Origin: Quercus robur
Lineage: Eukaryota; Streptophyta; Magnoliopsida; Fagales; Fagaceae
Length of the DNA stretch: 64,000 bases
Direction: 5' to 3'
Assembly: GCF_932294415.1 (NCBI RefSeq)
Contig: NC_065536.1
Location: 28,601,354 to 28,665,353 of the forward strand
The notes beneath the pieces are model-generated. The model saw only the letters and a program-made list of their open reading frames with translations, had not been told where the DNA came from and did not search any database. The number at the start of each line of letters is the position of its first letter. The stretch's first letter is position 1. Made by a program: the position numbers and the translations under genes. Shown here one piece after another: positions 1 to 12,991 of the stretch.

Positions 1-411
1 ACAACATTATCAGCAACTGAAAATTTTTCACTCATATAGTCATTCAAAAGAAATTAAGGGAATGGCATGAATATTAAGCCCCAAAGTCAGGAAATATTAA
101 CATTCATATTTAAAATAATTGGTGGCGCAACAAATGTCAGTTCTGCAACTATAGTCATCAATACACTAAGCACCAATTTGGCTTGTTTCTACTAACTTAC
201 AAAAAAAATCCAATTGCTCAACAGATATCAGCTCTACCTTTGCAGTTATTGATATAGAAAGCATAAGGTTTGCAGATTTTCTACTTGTTTAGTTATTACA
301 CATAAACAACCTTTCTCAAGCATAGAACTAGAAATGAACAGTAAGCAAACACTAGCGTAGTAAGCAATCTAACATATCATTATCTAAAAACTACAAACCC
401 AGACATCATAC

Positions 412-2846
412 CTTCAAGGATGGAACCAGAGAAAAAACTTCATCAACAGACTCTGGACCAACATTGGCAATCTCACATAACTGCAGTCAAAAAACTGAAA
501 ATAAGAGTGCTGCATGACTTTTAAGATTTAAGTGACTCAAGTTGAGATTGAAACCTCGCTATTGGAAACGCCATGTTTTGTGAGAGTCCTTATTCCAGTT
601 AAGAATTCAACAGCATATGGGTGATTTAAATGGATGACGCATCAGAAGAAGTGATGGGTCAACACACACTCAAAGCAAATCTAAAGAATGAGTATAATTA
701 AAAATAAAAAATAAAAAAGTAAATGCTCTGAAAAGTGAAGTTCAAGGATACTCAAGAACTTTTCTAACAGACTGGGGATTTGTATAATGGACACCCCTTT
801 TGGCATACTGCAGTCCCTTGTCAAATGGTCTGGAAACAAACGACAGATTATATCACTAATTAAATGTACTAATTTATATTCAATAGCAAAATCTGAAAAT
901 GTGTTCCTCACACAGGGAGTTTCAATTCTGGATCTTTTGATAATGTGACCATCTGATCCTGGATTCCTTGTAAAATACTTGCAGCCTCACAATCCATCAT
1001 GCTCATGCATTTGACATTTTCTGGTAGCTCTGCATATGCCACCATAAACATGTCACAACATGGTGTTAACCTACCAAAGTACATCCCCAGCTTAAGAAAT
1101 TGATCTAGAACTAAGTTTTCCAAAACCAAGAAAAAATTCACAGTATACAACCATAAAATCTACAGTATTAACAAGTGAAACATTCAAACACATAAAGAGG
1201 CCAAATTTTCATTATCTCAACAAAATAATGAATATATGCCTGTAAACCAAAAACATACATCCAAGTACCCACCTAGCTCAATGTTAAGCTCCAGTGGTTG
1301 TGGTTCTTTAGCTGGGGTCTTTCCACCATTAGCAATTTTGTCTCCTTTTCCCCCTTTGCTTGAATAGCCTTTAAAACATTTAAAAATAAAAAAGAGAAGC
1401 TCTTTCAAGGGAAATCAACACAGGAGGTAATCGATCATTGATTGTGCATGGAAAGGTAAAATCAACATAAACAGGCAACAACCAAACAAAACAATCATCA
1501 AAATTGGACCTTTTGGAAATGGAGTGTCATCCTTCCCTACATATTTTGGTGAAGAAAGAGTTTTAGGTTCAGGGAAACCTATAAAAGCAAGACCACCAAT
1601 TAGAGAAAATTAATGAATACGATTAAGTTTCCTTCAAATGATTATTCAAGATTAAGAAGATAAGCATATTTATGACTAGCATATTCCAGTAACAAACTTA
1701 ATATACACTAAAGGAAAAGAAGAAAACATTAACCTTCAAAATTGATATGAACTTTCCTTCCATACTTGGACTTCATTGAGCTGTCATCCTTCCCTTTAAA
1801 ACTACCTTCCTTTCCCTTTGATTTCAAGGTTGCTACACCCAAGAATTTACACAAAGAAACAAGTGTGTATTCAAAACATTGTATGTTCTAAACAAAGCTT
1901 CAGTGCAGGTTAGAAAGAAAGAAAGAAACAGGAATGTGGATATTGTACAAGTGCTATTGCACATGTCACCACTGATTGGTCTGACTGGTACATGCAGTTA
2001 ACCAGGGTCCCAAATCCAACCAATACCCATTTGAGAAATTACAAATTTAAAAGAACAACTGAGATATAGCAGAGAATAAAAAGTGAAGAAACCAAATCAA
2101 ACAAACCCCAAACAAGACATTAACAAAGAAAATTTTGGAACCTGGGTATATAACATGTACACAGTATACTTAAACTGCTACCTGAATCATTATACAATTA
2201 TTGGCTTTATTAATACAATTACTCTTACTCATCCAAAAAGAAAATTTTTCCAACATGGACCACCAACATTTTCCTCAAGAGATTTTCTAGGCCTTACTTT
2301 TTTCTTTTTTCTAGGCCCTACTTTGACTCTTGGGTAAGATAAAAACAAAATTAAGTATCAAACTTTACACTATCAACTATTAATTGCAATAGCAATGTTG
2401 AGTAACATTTTCACTGTTAACCAAAGATAAAAACGAAGTTTTTATCAAGAGTCTTGTAATTAAATAACATTTCTTGCATATTCCATTAAATAGAGATATG
2501 AGTTCAAATCACCTCACCACATTATTGTAACTATTGAAGTTTAAAAATAAATAATAATAAAAACTCAAAAAGCAACCAAAACTTAAACAGCGTAAAAGAT
2601 ATTGTAGCTAAAAGTAAAAAAGACAACAGTTTTTCAGATACTCTTCTTGTAAAGAAAAATAAATAAATAATTAGTGGGTGTTTCGGGAAATGGGTTAAAA
2701 TAAATGAAGAAATAGCTCACGAAATGTTTAGGAAGAAAACAGAAGGAAAATACAAAAAGAAAAAAGAGATATATTTGAAATCAGGCTTTCCATGTGCGTT
2801 AGTGGAGATAGATAGAGGCAGAAAACACTTTACCTCCTTTCTCCAT
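412..2846 (-). CDS. NRPD4: NRPD4/NRPE4: shared Rpb4-like subunit of RNA polymerases IV and V (partial, 3' end outside window)
   Basis: Small stalk subunit of the plant-specific polymerases Pol IV and Pol V, acting in the nucleus in RNA-directed DNA methylation. Exons (minus strand, joined by GT-AG sites with matching phases): 2834-2846, 1734-1832, 1510-1578, 1273-1368, 912-1029, 752-829, 555-588, 412-480, giving 192 codons. The N-terminal half is Lys/Gly/Ser-rich and low complexity, as in the Pol IV/V-specific paralogue and unlike Pol II NRPB4. The conserved Rpb4 part starts near residue 115 (MDCEAASILQGIQDQM) and runs through KRGVHYTNPQSVRKVLE to GPESVDEVFSLVPSLK. I recall the Arabidopsis protein as about 205 residues, so only the last exon, of roughly 15-25 residues, should be missing; I could not find it between 1 and 411. 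The start was chosen as the ATG giving MEKG followed directly by a consensus donor. The family assignment rests on motif recall, not on a search. Confidence 0.85.
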
Positions 2847-3159
2847 CGCCACCTGTATTGTATTTCTGCGATCACAATTCACAACACTTCGTATTTTAGA
2901 ACAGTGTATTCACAACAACTTTGACTTGGCTTAGATCTAGTGCTCTCACAAAAACCTTTTTCCTCCCATATGGGATTTTTTTTTTAAATAACTATAAATC
3001 TGAAACAATATTATTAGTTGGACAACTTTTCAAACTATTTGCATTTTTAACAATTCGAATTTAATAGACTATTTTATCATTTGAAAATACTCTCAAGCTT
3101 TTTTTTTTTTTTTTTTTTTTTGAGAAACTTTCTCAATGCCTACATAGCTAACATAACAA

Positions 3160-3440
3160 ACAACGTCATGGCATTTTTTAAGTGACGTGATAACGTTTTT
3201 AATATTAAAATTCAAAACTCATTATATATGCATGAGAAAACCCATCACTAGTTTCAAAATTGGAAGACTTTGACTATGACACTGGTCATTAGTCTCTAAA
3301 ATTTCAAGTAAAAGCTATCGACTAACAAAATAATGTCATGGCATTTAGTGACACGACGACATTTTTAATTTGAAGGAATTAAAACCCATTATTTATACAT
3401 GATAAAATTATCACCAGTTTCAAAATTAAAAGACTAACGC
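3160..3440. repeat. Diverged direct duplication, about 170 bp apart
   Basis: Two copies share the order GTCATGGCATTT, an ACG-rich patch, TTTTTAAT, AAACCCATTAT or a close variant, CATGA and CAC(T/C)AGTTTCAAAATT. The first begins near 3166 and the second near 3335. Several mismatches and small gaps suggest an old duplication or two copies of one short repeat family. Confidence 0.5.
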
Positions 3441-3627
3441 ATTATGAAATAGGTTTTCTCCAAATTAAATGATAATTTGAAAACATTCCCAATCACAAAG
3501 AGAGAGAGTTGACACTAAGATCATTGTCTACTTTGGATGCCTCACAAACTCCTTATGCTGATGAGCTGCTTGAGAGCAAATTCTGCCTCCATTTTAAAGT
3601 CTTTAAAGTTAAAACAACTCGTATTGC

Positions 3628-3717
3628 AGATCCACTATATCATAGTTGTGTTACTATGATCATTTTATGAGAAGATCCACTATATCATAGTTGTGTTCCT
3701 ATGATCATTTATGAGAA
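3628..3717. repeat. 45-bp tandem duplication
   Basis: AGATCCACTATATCATAGTT starts at 3628 and again at 3673. The two 45-bp units differ by only about two changes (one base and one short gap), so the duplication is recent. Confidence 0.85.
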
Positions 3718-5441
3718 TCTTTTCATGAAGTGTCTTCCACCTCATTAAAGTTTTGTATCTAACGTATTAATTAATTTATTTATTCAATGTATTAGTATGG
3801 TTCAAAGATGTGTAACATAAGTGAAATTTATTCTCAAAATATTATAATGCATAATAAGTCAACTTAATAAAATAGTCAATTATAAGTAATGGACAATCAC
3901 TTTCATATTAACATAAAACTTTTCTCTTACTCAGTGTTGGTCATTTTATACAAATGTTATGGTACAAACATTGTGCCACATACTCTCGCATTGGAAAGAC
4001 TCCAATGCACTTTATCTGAAAAAGTTTTGCATTATTTTGAGCAACTTCTTCCAAGAACAAATTTGTTGCATTTTGCAAGGTGAATCAACTGAGAACAACA
4101 TGAATATCAATTGACAATTATAAGACAATGAAGTGAGAAACTGATAGACTTAATTGTATCCTTTTCTTGGACTGAATATGGCAAGGGAGGGTGGTGCTAT
4201 TAACAAACAAAAATTGTTCATCGGATTACATTTCAGAATGAACCTTTGTTGTCGCACATGCTTCCGTTTGTCGAAGCATTTTCCTGCATTTGGTGTCTAT
4301 TAATTTTATCACTGTTGTAATTCGTTGGCTCAAACATGTCTTGCACACTTCCTGTTTCGACACATTATATAAGACCTAACAAACTTAACATTACACCTTT
4401 AATCTGACATGGTATTAAAGATATTATAGTTCAAAAGGCCCAAACCTATTGTAAGCAAATTAACCCTAAAGTTCTCATTCCTCTCATATAAAGGATAAAT
4501 CTTACTTTACATTTAATTAGTAAAATCTAATTACATGTAATACTGTCTCATCTCACATAATATTAGATTCCACTATTTTTTTTTTCTTCATAAAAAATTA
4601 GTAGAATCTAATATCATGTAAGAGGAGAGAGTATTGAATAATTACTCCCTCTATTGAATGATTGGAGCTGAATCTTGATGTTGTGCAAGAAATTAATGAG
4701 ACTTCTAGTCTAGTAGCCGTGTTGTGTAAAATCACACGGGAGAGCTAACTTAAGTTTGGACAGCAAAGGAGGCCCCTAGGAAATCTGCTATTCTTGATTG
4801 GTCCCATTAGCTTCCATCATTGAAGATATCTACGGTTGGTTACCTCTTTGTTATTGGCATTTTTTCATATAAAATGGGAGGCTGCATGCCTTCTTCTTCT
4901 TCTTCTTCTCCTTATTCAATTTTGAGTACCGGGGGGAGAGAGAGAGAGTCTCTGTAACACAATTTATTCGTTAGCATTATTCAAAAAATGGATGACACAC
5001 ATGCACACAATATACTAGTGGTTGAAAATCGATAAAAATAATTATAACACATCCATAATTTTTCTGTAGGATTTGTATACATGAATTAGCTAATTTCTTA
5101 TTTTATAAGATTTCTGTAACAGATGAACATAACAAAAACAGACTGTATCTTCTAAAATAATTATCTCCCTCTAGCCCTCGTGGTTTTCAATAAAAAACAA
5201 CAGAACCACATGGGTATATCTTGCTGCTTACTATGGAAAAAGAATAGCTCAGGAAATCCAAGCTCATCTTAATTCAAAACCCTTTTAACCGTCCCAACCT
5301 CCATACAGTTTAACAAAACAAACTACTACGATATACAATTTTACAGATTACACTAGATCTCATCCATGGGTCAGACATCCTCTGAGACCGGTGTACAATT
5401 AGCCTTGACTATGGGCAGGAACCAGGAAGCAGCAACAATCA

Positions 5442-6355
5442 TCACAGTTGTAATTGCCCCGGGCCTCTCTTTGATGATCTTGAAGGAGGCCCACTCGTGT
5501 CTGATGAAGAAGGGTGCCGAGGTTCTTCATTTCTTTGCACCTCCTGCATATTGACACACAACAATATGATTGCAAGAATAGCAATAGCAGCCTTAAATAC
5601 AAAACTCAGTAAAAGTTGAGACAGAAAACTATAAGTAGAAGATGATAAATAAATTTTAAAAAAACCAGTGCCTTATCACAAATACTTGAGGCAGGCAACA
5701 TAAACTTTGCTCCAAAGTCAAGTCACTCTAGCCCCACACAACCCTTGACCCCAGTTAAAAGAAAGAACAAAAGTATCCAGCCCTACTGACAATGTTTTGT
5801 CTTCAGCCTCAAGTCTAACCCCTAATGCTTTGAGCTAAAGCTCACCGGTATCTTTTTCCTTTTCCTTTTGTTGTGAGCATGAGAACATGACAAAAATCCC
5901 ATTTGTTAAATTAACTCACTTCATCACATTTCTAGAAAACACTCATTCAGATCTTTATAAAGCTCAATGACAGTAAGAATAACAAGAAAAAAAAAATCAT
6001 GAAACCTTTGATAATGAAGTGGTAGAACTGTTGCGGTATTGTGCCTGTGCTTGTGCATGCATACGGTGCTGGTACTGCATTTTCTCAAACTGTTGTAGCC
6101 TTAAAGCGAAGTTAATTCCATTATTTGAATTTCCACCATCCTGCATTCGGTCACCATCCTCAGTGATTTGAGATCCACTTGGCATGTGATGTAGATAGGG
6201 GTTCCCTGAAGAAGTTCGCCTGAATTGCTCACCATTGAAGGAATACGACGGTACAGTTTTTAAACGCGTTCGTAGTATCTTGAAGGCGGCACTTTGCTGC
6301 GATCAAGAGTCAAATGCAAGGTAAACATTAATTACTAACTACACAATTAAAGCAC

Positions 6356-6394
<39 letters not shown>

Positions 6395-9300
6395 TGCATT
6401 TTGGAATAATCGCCACCAAGCAGCTAGTGTTAGGAGCAAGATTAATCTGTTTGGGCTGAGACGCATTGAGATTTTAGTATGAACAAGCCCAATAGCTGGG
6501 GTAACAATCAGATGAAAATCACCTTGATGTGAACCTTACTCTTTTACTTGGGTCTCAAGATCCAAATACCAAAAAGATTTCCCAGGAAAAAGAGGAACAT
6601 AAAACCATTTTCAGCTGGAAAATAATCTGTATTCTAGTTCTACTCCTAAACAGTGCAATATACTGATTATAGTTAGATGAACTCTATATGTTTTGGCAAA
6701 TTTTGTTTTCAGGCTCTTTAATTTGCAGCTCCAGCTCGAATTACCAGATCCCTATCCACCTCACTAACTGCAACTTGACCATGCATCCTAATTTGTGGTC
6801 ACTTTTATGTTCCAATTACTCAAAACTGGAAATCCCAATGTATCATGTTTGTGATTGTTCATCATTACAAGGCATTTGGCTAAAAAGTTATTTAAAAAAT
6901 TGTCAAGTATGACAAAGATAAAGAGAATAAAATAAATAAATATTTTTCATGGATTAATTGTGTTTATATACACGCGAGGACACAACTATCTTCTCAAAAA
7001 AACCAAAAAAAAGTGTGTACAAAACTACTTACATTACATGATAGTGTATAAGTCGGTTTTTTTTTTTTTTTGATAAGTATAAGTCGGTTTTTAATGCAGG
7101 CAACATAATTGTCATTAACAAAGGGGAAGGAATGAAAGTAAAACTCTTCCAGAATCATACCTGGGGAAGCAACATCAGAAGGCCATTTAAGGCTTTTAAC
7201 AACCATATATATCTTCCAGGTTCAAGAAGCTGCAAGAACCATAAAAGGGGTCAGGCACCAGAACATATCAATTGTAAATTGGGAAGACAAAAGCAGGAAC
7301 ATAAACTAAAAAAAAACCCCATTTAGTTGCAAGAAAAACTGCACCACCATTAAACACTCTGTACAAGAATAACATTAGATACTGAGGATGCCAAAATTCA
7401 AAATTTGGGACAAAGGCCTTGTTGTTGTTGTTGTACTGAGAGCCAAAAAACTCTTTTTAATGCACCAAATACAGACAGCACAAGAAAAAAGATCATACAT
7501 CACGCCACTGTACAAACACACTAAGAGGCATTAAATTATCTTTGCCGTGTACAAGGGTTTTATTGCAAGATAAATAAATAAAAGATTAAAAAAAAATTAT
7601 TAATTGATTGGACATCCATCACATATAAGCAATGCTTTAACATTTTTTTTTTTTTTTTGGATAAGTAAATAACTTCATCGAAAAAGAAATGAGAAAATAC
7701 AATGAAAACAAAGCACACAGCATTGTGCTGTGGAAACAGCAGAATCACGCCAAGAATTAAAGGTAGAAACACCCGAAGCATTTACCCACTCAAACAGAAT
7801 CTGAAAGAATGAAAGCTTCAAATTGTGAATCAATCTTTCATTCACTTCAAAATTACACACATCCCTCTCTCTCCAAATACCCCACATGAGGTGAGGGATC
7901 ATATTCCAAATATGCTTAAACAGTATATTTTCAAATTCAACTTTTCTTAGAGGTAGAGAAAGTGGTTGCTTATGCTATAGTTTCTCTTTTCTTTTCTTTT
8001 TTCCCCCTTTTTCTAAATTTTCAAACCAGGAACTAACATTAGAAATTTAATGAATAAAACCATTCATTACTTCATTAGACCCTAAAAGGGAAGTACAACA
8101 ATAACACCCTTCTCCAAGAGGGGGAAAAATACTTTTTTTTTTATAGGTAATAAGAATTATATTGATAGCAAAAGTGCAATGTGTTTATGATTGAAAACTC
8201 ACTGCAATAAGAGGGGGGGAAATACAAGAGATACTGAAGTTCAAATGATCAATAAACTCCAAAAGATTGAAAATGGTCCACTGTTTGCACGTGTAACAGA
8301 TATTGAAAGCAAAATTCTTCCACTTCCACAAGGGCTACCACTTTAGTACAGCCCTTACTAGCCAAGTTCTCTTCCAAGAAAACCTCATCAACCATTCCCC
8401 CTAATTCCACACAGCACCAAAGAGAAAACTTCTCACCTCAATCTTGTGATTGTTGGTCTCCCACACATCACATTTTCTCCTATCTCACAACCTTGAACAT
8501 CATACGAGAGACAAAGGGCATCAACTGACTATATTTTTCCATCCTAAACAGGCCAAACAATCCTCAAAATTCAAATGCAACACTCCACCTGACCAACATA
8601 TATAGATAGCCAAAATTAACATTAATGGAAAACAAATCGGGAGAAAATCCCCTTCAAAGCACACTTCTCCACACCATGCATCCTACAAAACGAATATTGG
8701 TCCCCTCGACCTCCTTAAAAGGAAATATGCTCCAACTCAAGCCAGCCTATTCCTAATTGTTTTTCACTCACTCTCAATGTGACATTTTCATAGGAAAAAC
8801 ATATTAATATTTGTTAACGACTTGACCAGAAATAACTATAATAGGCATTATTTTGATGTTGCCAAGAGAAAAGACCCATAAGGTATGAATGTATGTCACT
8901 ACAATTGTCTTTTACTTATGCACCTGCAGTCTAAGATAAGCAAAGATAGGAGTTTCCAACAAGCGAATCAATTTATCCAGCTGGACCAAAAAATTGACAT
9001 TAATATCTTCCCCCACCAGAGACTGAATCACATCACTTGCATGCTGGTATGTCTGCCAAGCAAAGATAAAAGATGATCAATAAATGCAACAAGAACATAG
9101 AGGTGGTGGGACAATCAAGATCACTAAATGCTACATTTTTTTTTTTTTGTTGGGGGGGGGGAGGAAGATTGAAAATGAAACAAGATGCCATGAATAACTC
9201 AAAACGCTCACCTGAGCTAGTAAGCATAGGCTTATAATTGCCATGGGTGAATGGCACCATGAAGCATACAACGAAACAAACAAGTCTTTCCCAGCGGGAT

Positions 9301-12300
9301 TCACCAGTGAAAGTTTTAAAAGATTCCGAAGCTCATACAATTCAGAGGATGTAAGTAAAATCAAATTCAAAGCCTGAAAATAAAATAAAATAAAAGAATC
9401 AAATGGATAAACAATAATTCACCTACATTAAGTGGCTAAAGAATCAACACAGACAAGAGAAAATAAAATTAAAAAAAAAAATAATAATAATAACTAAAAG
9501 AGAGCAAAGAAAAGCATTCTAAAAGATATGTACTGTTAGATGTCCCAGTTATGCCACACCATCTTAACTCAACGTACAATCTTATGATGTTGCTTCATGT
9601 TCAAAAAATTATAACCAAGCAAAGCACTACAGGTTTATACAAGTTCTCAGACAATCAACAGAACCTGAACCATAATAGATGCAAAATCCAGATCCGATTC
9701 TCCTTCTAGTATGGTTGAGAGTTCAAGGTAGACCCTTTCAGCATCTAAAAGTACACATAGCCGGCGGATAATCAGAGCACCACGCCTGAGGAAAAAAATC
9801 AAGAATGAAACAAGAGATTTAATCACAGAAGAAATAATATGATTAAGTTAATATTGATAAAGAATCAGTACAAGACTAGCAACAAGAAAGCAAGAAAAGA
9901 TAAGGAATGAAACTCACTTCTCAAGAAGAGAATTATCTACCCGGAAAGTATGAACTAGGAAAACAACAAGTTGGCGGAAGTGCTGAGGATCTTTTGCTAT
10001 GCCAGCATGAACCTCCAGAACAAGGAGCACAACCTGGGAAGATCATTAATAGCCAAGCAATTAAGAAAAAATTGAAGCCAGTAAATGATTCTTTTTGGCA
10101 CTAACTACAAACACTACCAAAATGCAGTCTCAGATAAGTAGCACACGTTCTAAGGATTAACCTAAGGCTACAAATAGTAGAAGTGCCAGCATTTGATTCA
10201 GTTTCACAAGACCACTTTCAAACCTGATATTTATAAATTGCTCTTTGTAAAAATTTAAAGCATCTATCTCAGATAAATAGACCAACAATATGAGCTCATA
10301 GACCATCCATATTTTGACAATTATAACATACTACCAACTCCCAAAAGAAGTGCAAAGAAATGCAATACATAAATCTTGAACTTTGAAATATTATAACACA
10401 ACACCTGAAACATATGCAAAACATATTACATTCAATATATAGTGTTTGTGAGTGTGTGTGAAAGCCTGCAGAGAGGCTACTTCTCATATGAATAGCTGAA
10501 TTGTTTCAATGGAAACTGTAAATTATCTGGCCACACCCCCAAAAGACAATGGTCAAATTTCAGACTATTGCTCATTTTTTACAAAATTTTAGCTGGGAGA
10601 TTTGCAAACTCTTAACATTCTCAAACCTGACCAGCAAAAGACCAAGAACTCTCAATGACTTAAGTTTTTTAATAGGCCCGAATTTCTCACTTACAAAACA
10701 TACAGTTTAACCCTCCTGTTTTCCTCATCAACAACATCATTTTCTAACTATCCTCTTTGCTGAGTTATCTCACTATGAACTAATAGCTGATCCCCAAAGA
10801 TTCAAGAAAAGAAAAGGTGAGAGACTACATATATGGAGATCACAACAAAGCCACAAATAAAAATAACTCCAACTACATTACTGATGATGGTGAAATTCAA
10901 CAGAAAATGCAACTTCATTATACAATCAGAAATGAAAATGTACAATCAGGATAAAAGAATTACCACATCAGAAGGATCTGACAGCGCTTTCAGAAGGGAG
11001 TCAAATATGTCATTGAGGGAACTTAAGACCTGTTTCAGGAAGAAAATTGAATTTAAACATAATGGACATTAACAAAGAAAGGTCCACCAAACAAAACTAC
11101 AAAAATAAATTCAGAGCAAAACAACCAATCAAAGAGAAATTGCCCAGTAGTTAATTGGTAACACCAAGCTGACTACACTTTTCACCCCTTCCTTTGATTT
11201 AGTACTTCTTCGCTTGTTCTGCTCACTTTTACCCAGCAACATAGACATAGATGGGGATTAATGAGTATTATATAACCATATCAGGTTACATTTCTTTTCT
11301 TTGTAAGTACAACTTAGCCATAGGACACATATTCTGCATCACTTATTCACAAATTCAAGAGCTGGAAATGAGCTAAGCCAAATACGATGAGCTGAAAAAA
11401 AAACCTAAACCTGAGCTCACCTCAACCAGAAGCTTTAGTCCAGCACAAGCCATTAAATATAAGCTCAAGCTCAGCTTAGTGAAAACAAGCTCACAAGCCA
11501 CTTGATGAGCCCAGGCAAGTTGCCCCTAGAAGCTCCTGGCAACAACAATTTTAAGCCAACATCTAATTTGGGTTGGATAAGAAATGCACCTTAAAGCCCA
11601 ACCCTTTCAAAACTTAAAAAGTTAAAAGCTAAATTTCAATATATCAACTCCATGTAATGGGCCTCATTCCCATGAAAGTCCAAGCAAATTGAAAAGGTGG
11701 AGAAAGCAAATTATAGACAGTATATATCACCTCAATGACTCAATTGCACTCTTTCCAATGTGGGATTTACTGTCATTTAGTCCCTCATTTGACAAAGCCT
11801 ATCATTAACTTATTAAAAGCTAGCTCACAAGCTTCTGAGCCAAAGTGTGTTGTGTTCAGGATTGGCTCCTATTCCATAACGAGCCTTTTAGTAAGGCCAG
11901 CTCGCAAGCCAAGCCCAAGCTAATTGAAAGCCACTCATTTGGGGAGAATTCATACTGAATTTTTTACCAAGTCTTTATGATATTTTCTAGTGTAGCCTCC
12001 CCACTCTCCTAATGTAAACATATAGTGAAGAATTAGGGATCTGGATATGATCATTTGGGAGTCCTATGTATAAAACCAACATACTTCCAATGGAAAATGC
12101 GAATAAGCATTTAAAAGTAGACTCTCTTCAATCCTATAATGAGATAATATCAAAGAGGAGAATGTAGATGAGCAGTTAGACATACTAAAAGGCACAGAGA
12201 TAATGGATCTATTTTTGATAATTCGATAGTTGGGGGAGGGAGGATTGAACCCTAGACGTCTTTGTTCGCTACACCAAGAGGTGCCAATTGAGCTACAAGG

Positions 12301-12952
12301 CTCTTGGCCAAAGAGATAATAGATCTAGATCACTTCAAATCCCAAGGGACCTTTTGGGAAGTCAGTTGTCATTAAACTCCCACATTAGAAATAGGTTCGC
12401 TTGGCAAATTCCTTGAACCAAGCACAACCATCATGATGTCAGTCAAAAGGCAGGAAACATGCATCTAACGTGATATAGATATGATTCATAGACAGGCGGT
12501 TACCTCAAAGCGATGTCTATTAAGAAGGCTTGAGATCCAATGCAATGCTTCAATTCGAGTAGCCTCCCATTCGCTATTTAATTGCCTGATCAGTAAAAAT
12601 AGCCAGTAATAACCATTAGAATAATCATTGTAACCAAGATAAACAAGGGACTCTTGTACGCACCTCTCATATAGCTCCTTAGACGGAGACATGCTACATA
12701 TACCCATAAAAGTACAAATTACAAGTTACATTTCCATACCACTTTTTTCCCCAGGTTTCAAAAACTATACCTCCTTGCAATACCGAGGATTGCTCCTACA
12801 TCAAATCCTTCAGCTGGATCAGCCTGGATTGAACGAAGCTCTTCGTTTGTTTCACGAGCAACCTTATACAAATATTAATGTATTTAGATGACCAGGAGAA
12901 TCAAATATTTTATTGCATAAACTAGTTAGAAACACCCCCCCACCCCCCCCCA

Positions 12953-12991
<39 letters not shown>

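Larger units (their letters stand above)
2847..5441. other. Intergenic spacer between NRPD4 and VAC14
   Basis: AT-rich DNA with no supportable coding region. It holds the NRPD4 promoter side and the sequence downstream of VAC14. It contains a 24-base poly(T) near 3098-3121, two short direct repeats described separately, a CTT-rich stretch near 4890-4910 and a short GA run near 4926-4948. Short open frames here (for example 3889-4083) have no recognisable similarity or start context and are treated as chance. Confidence 0.7.
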
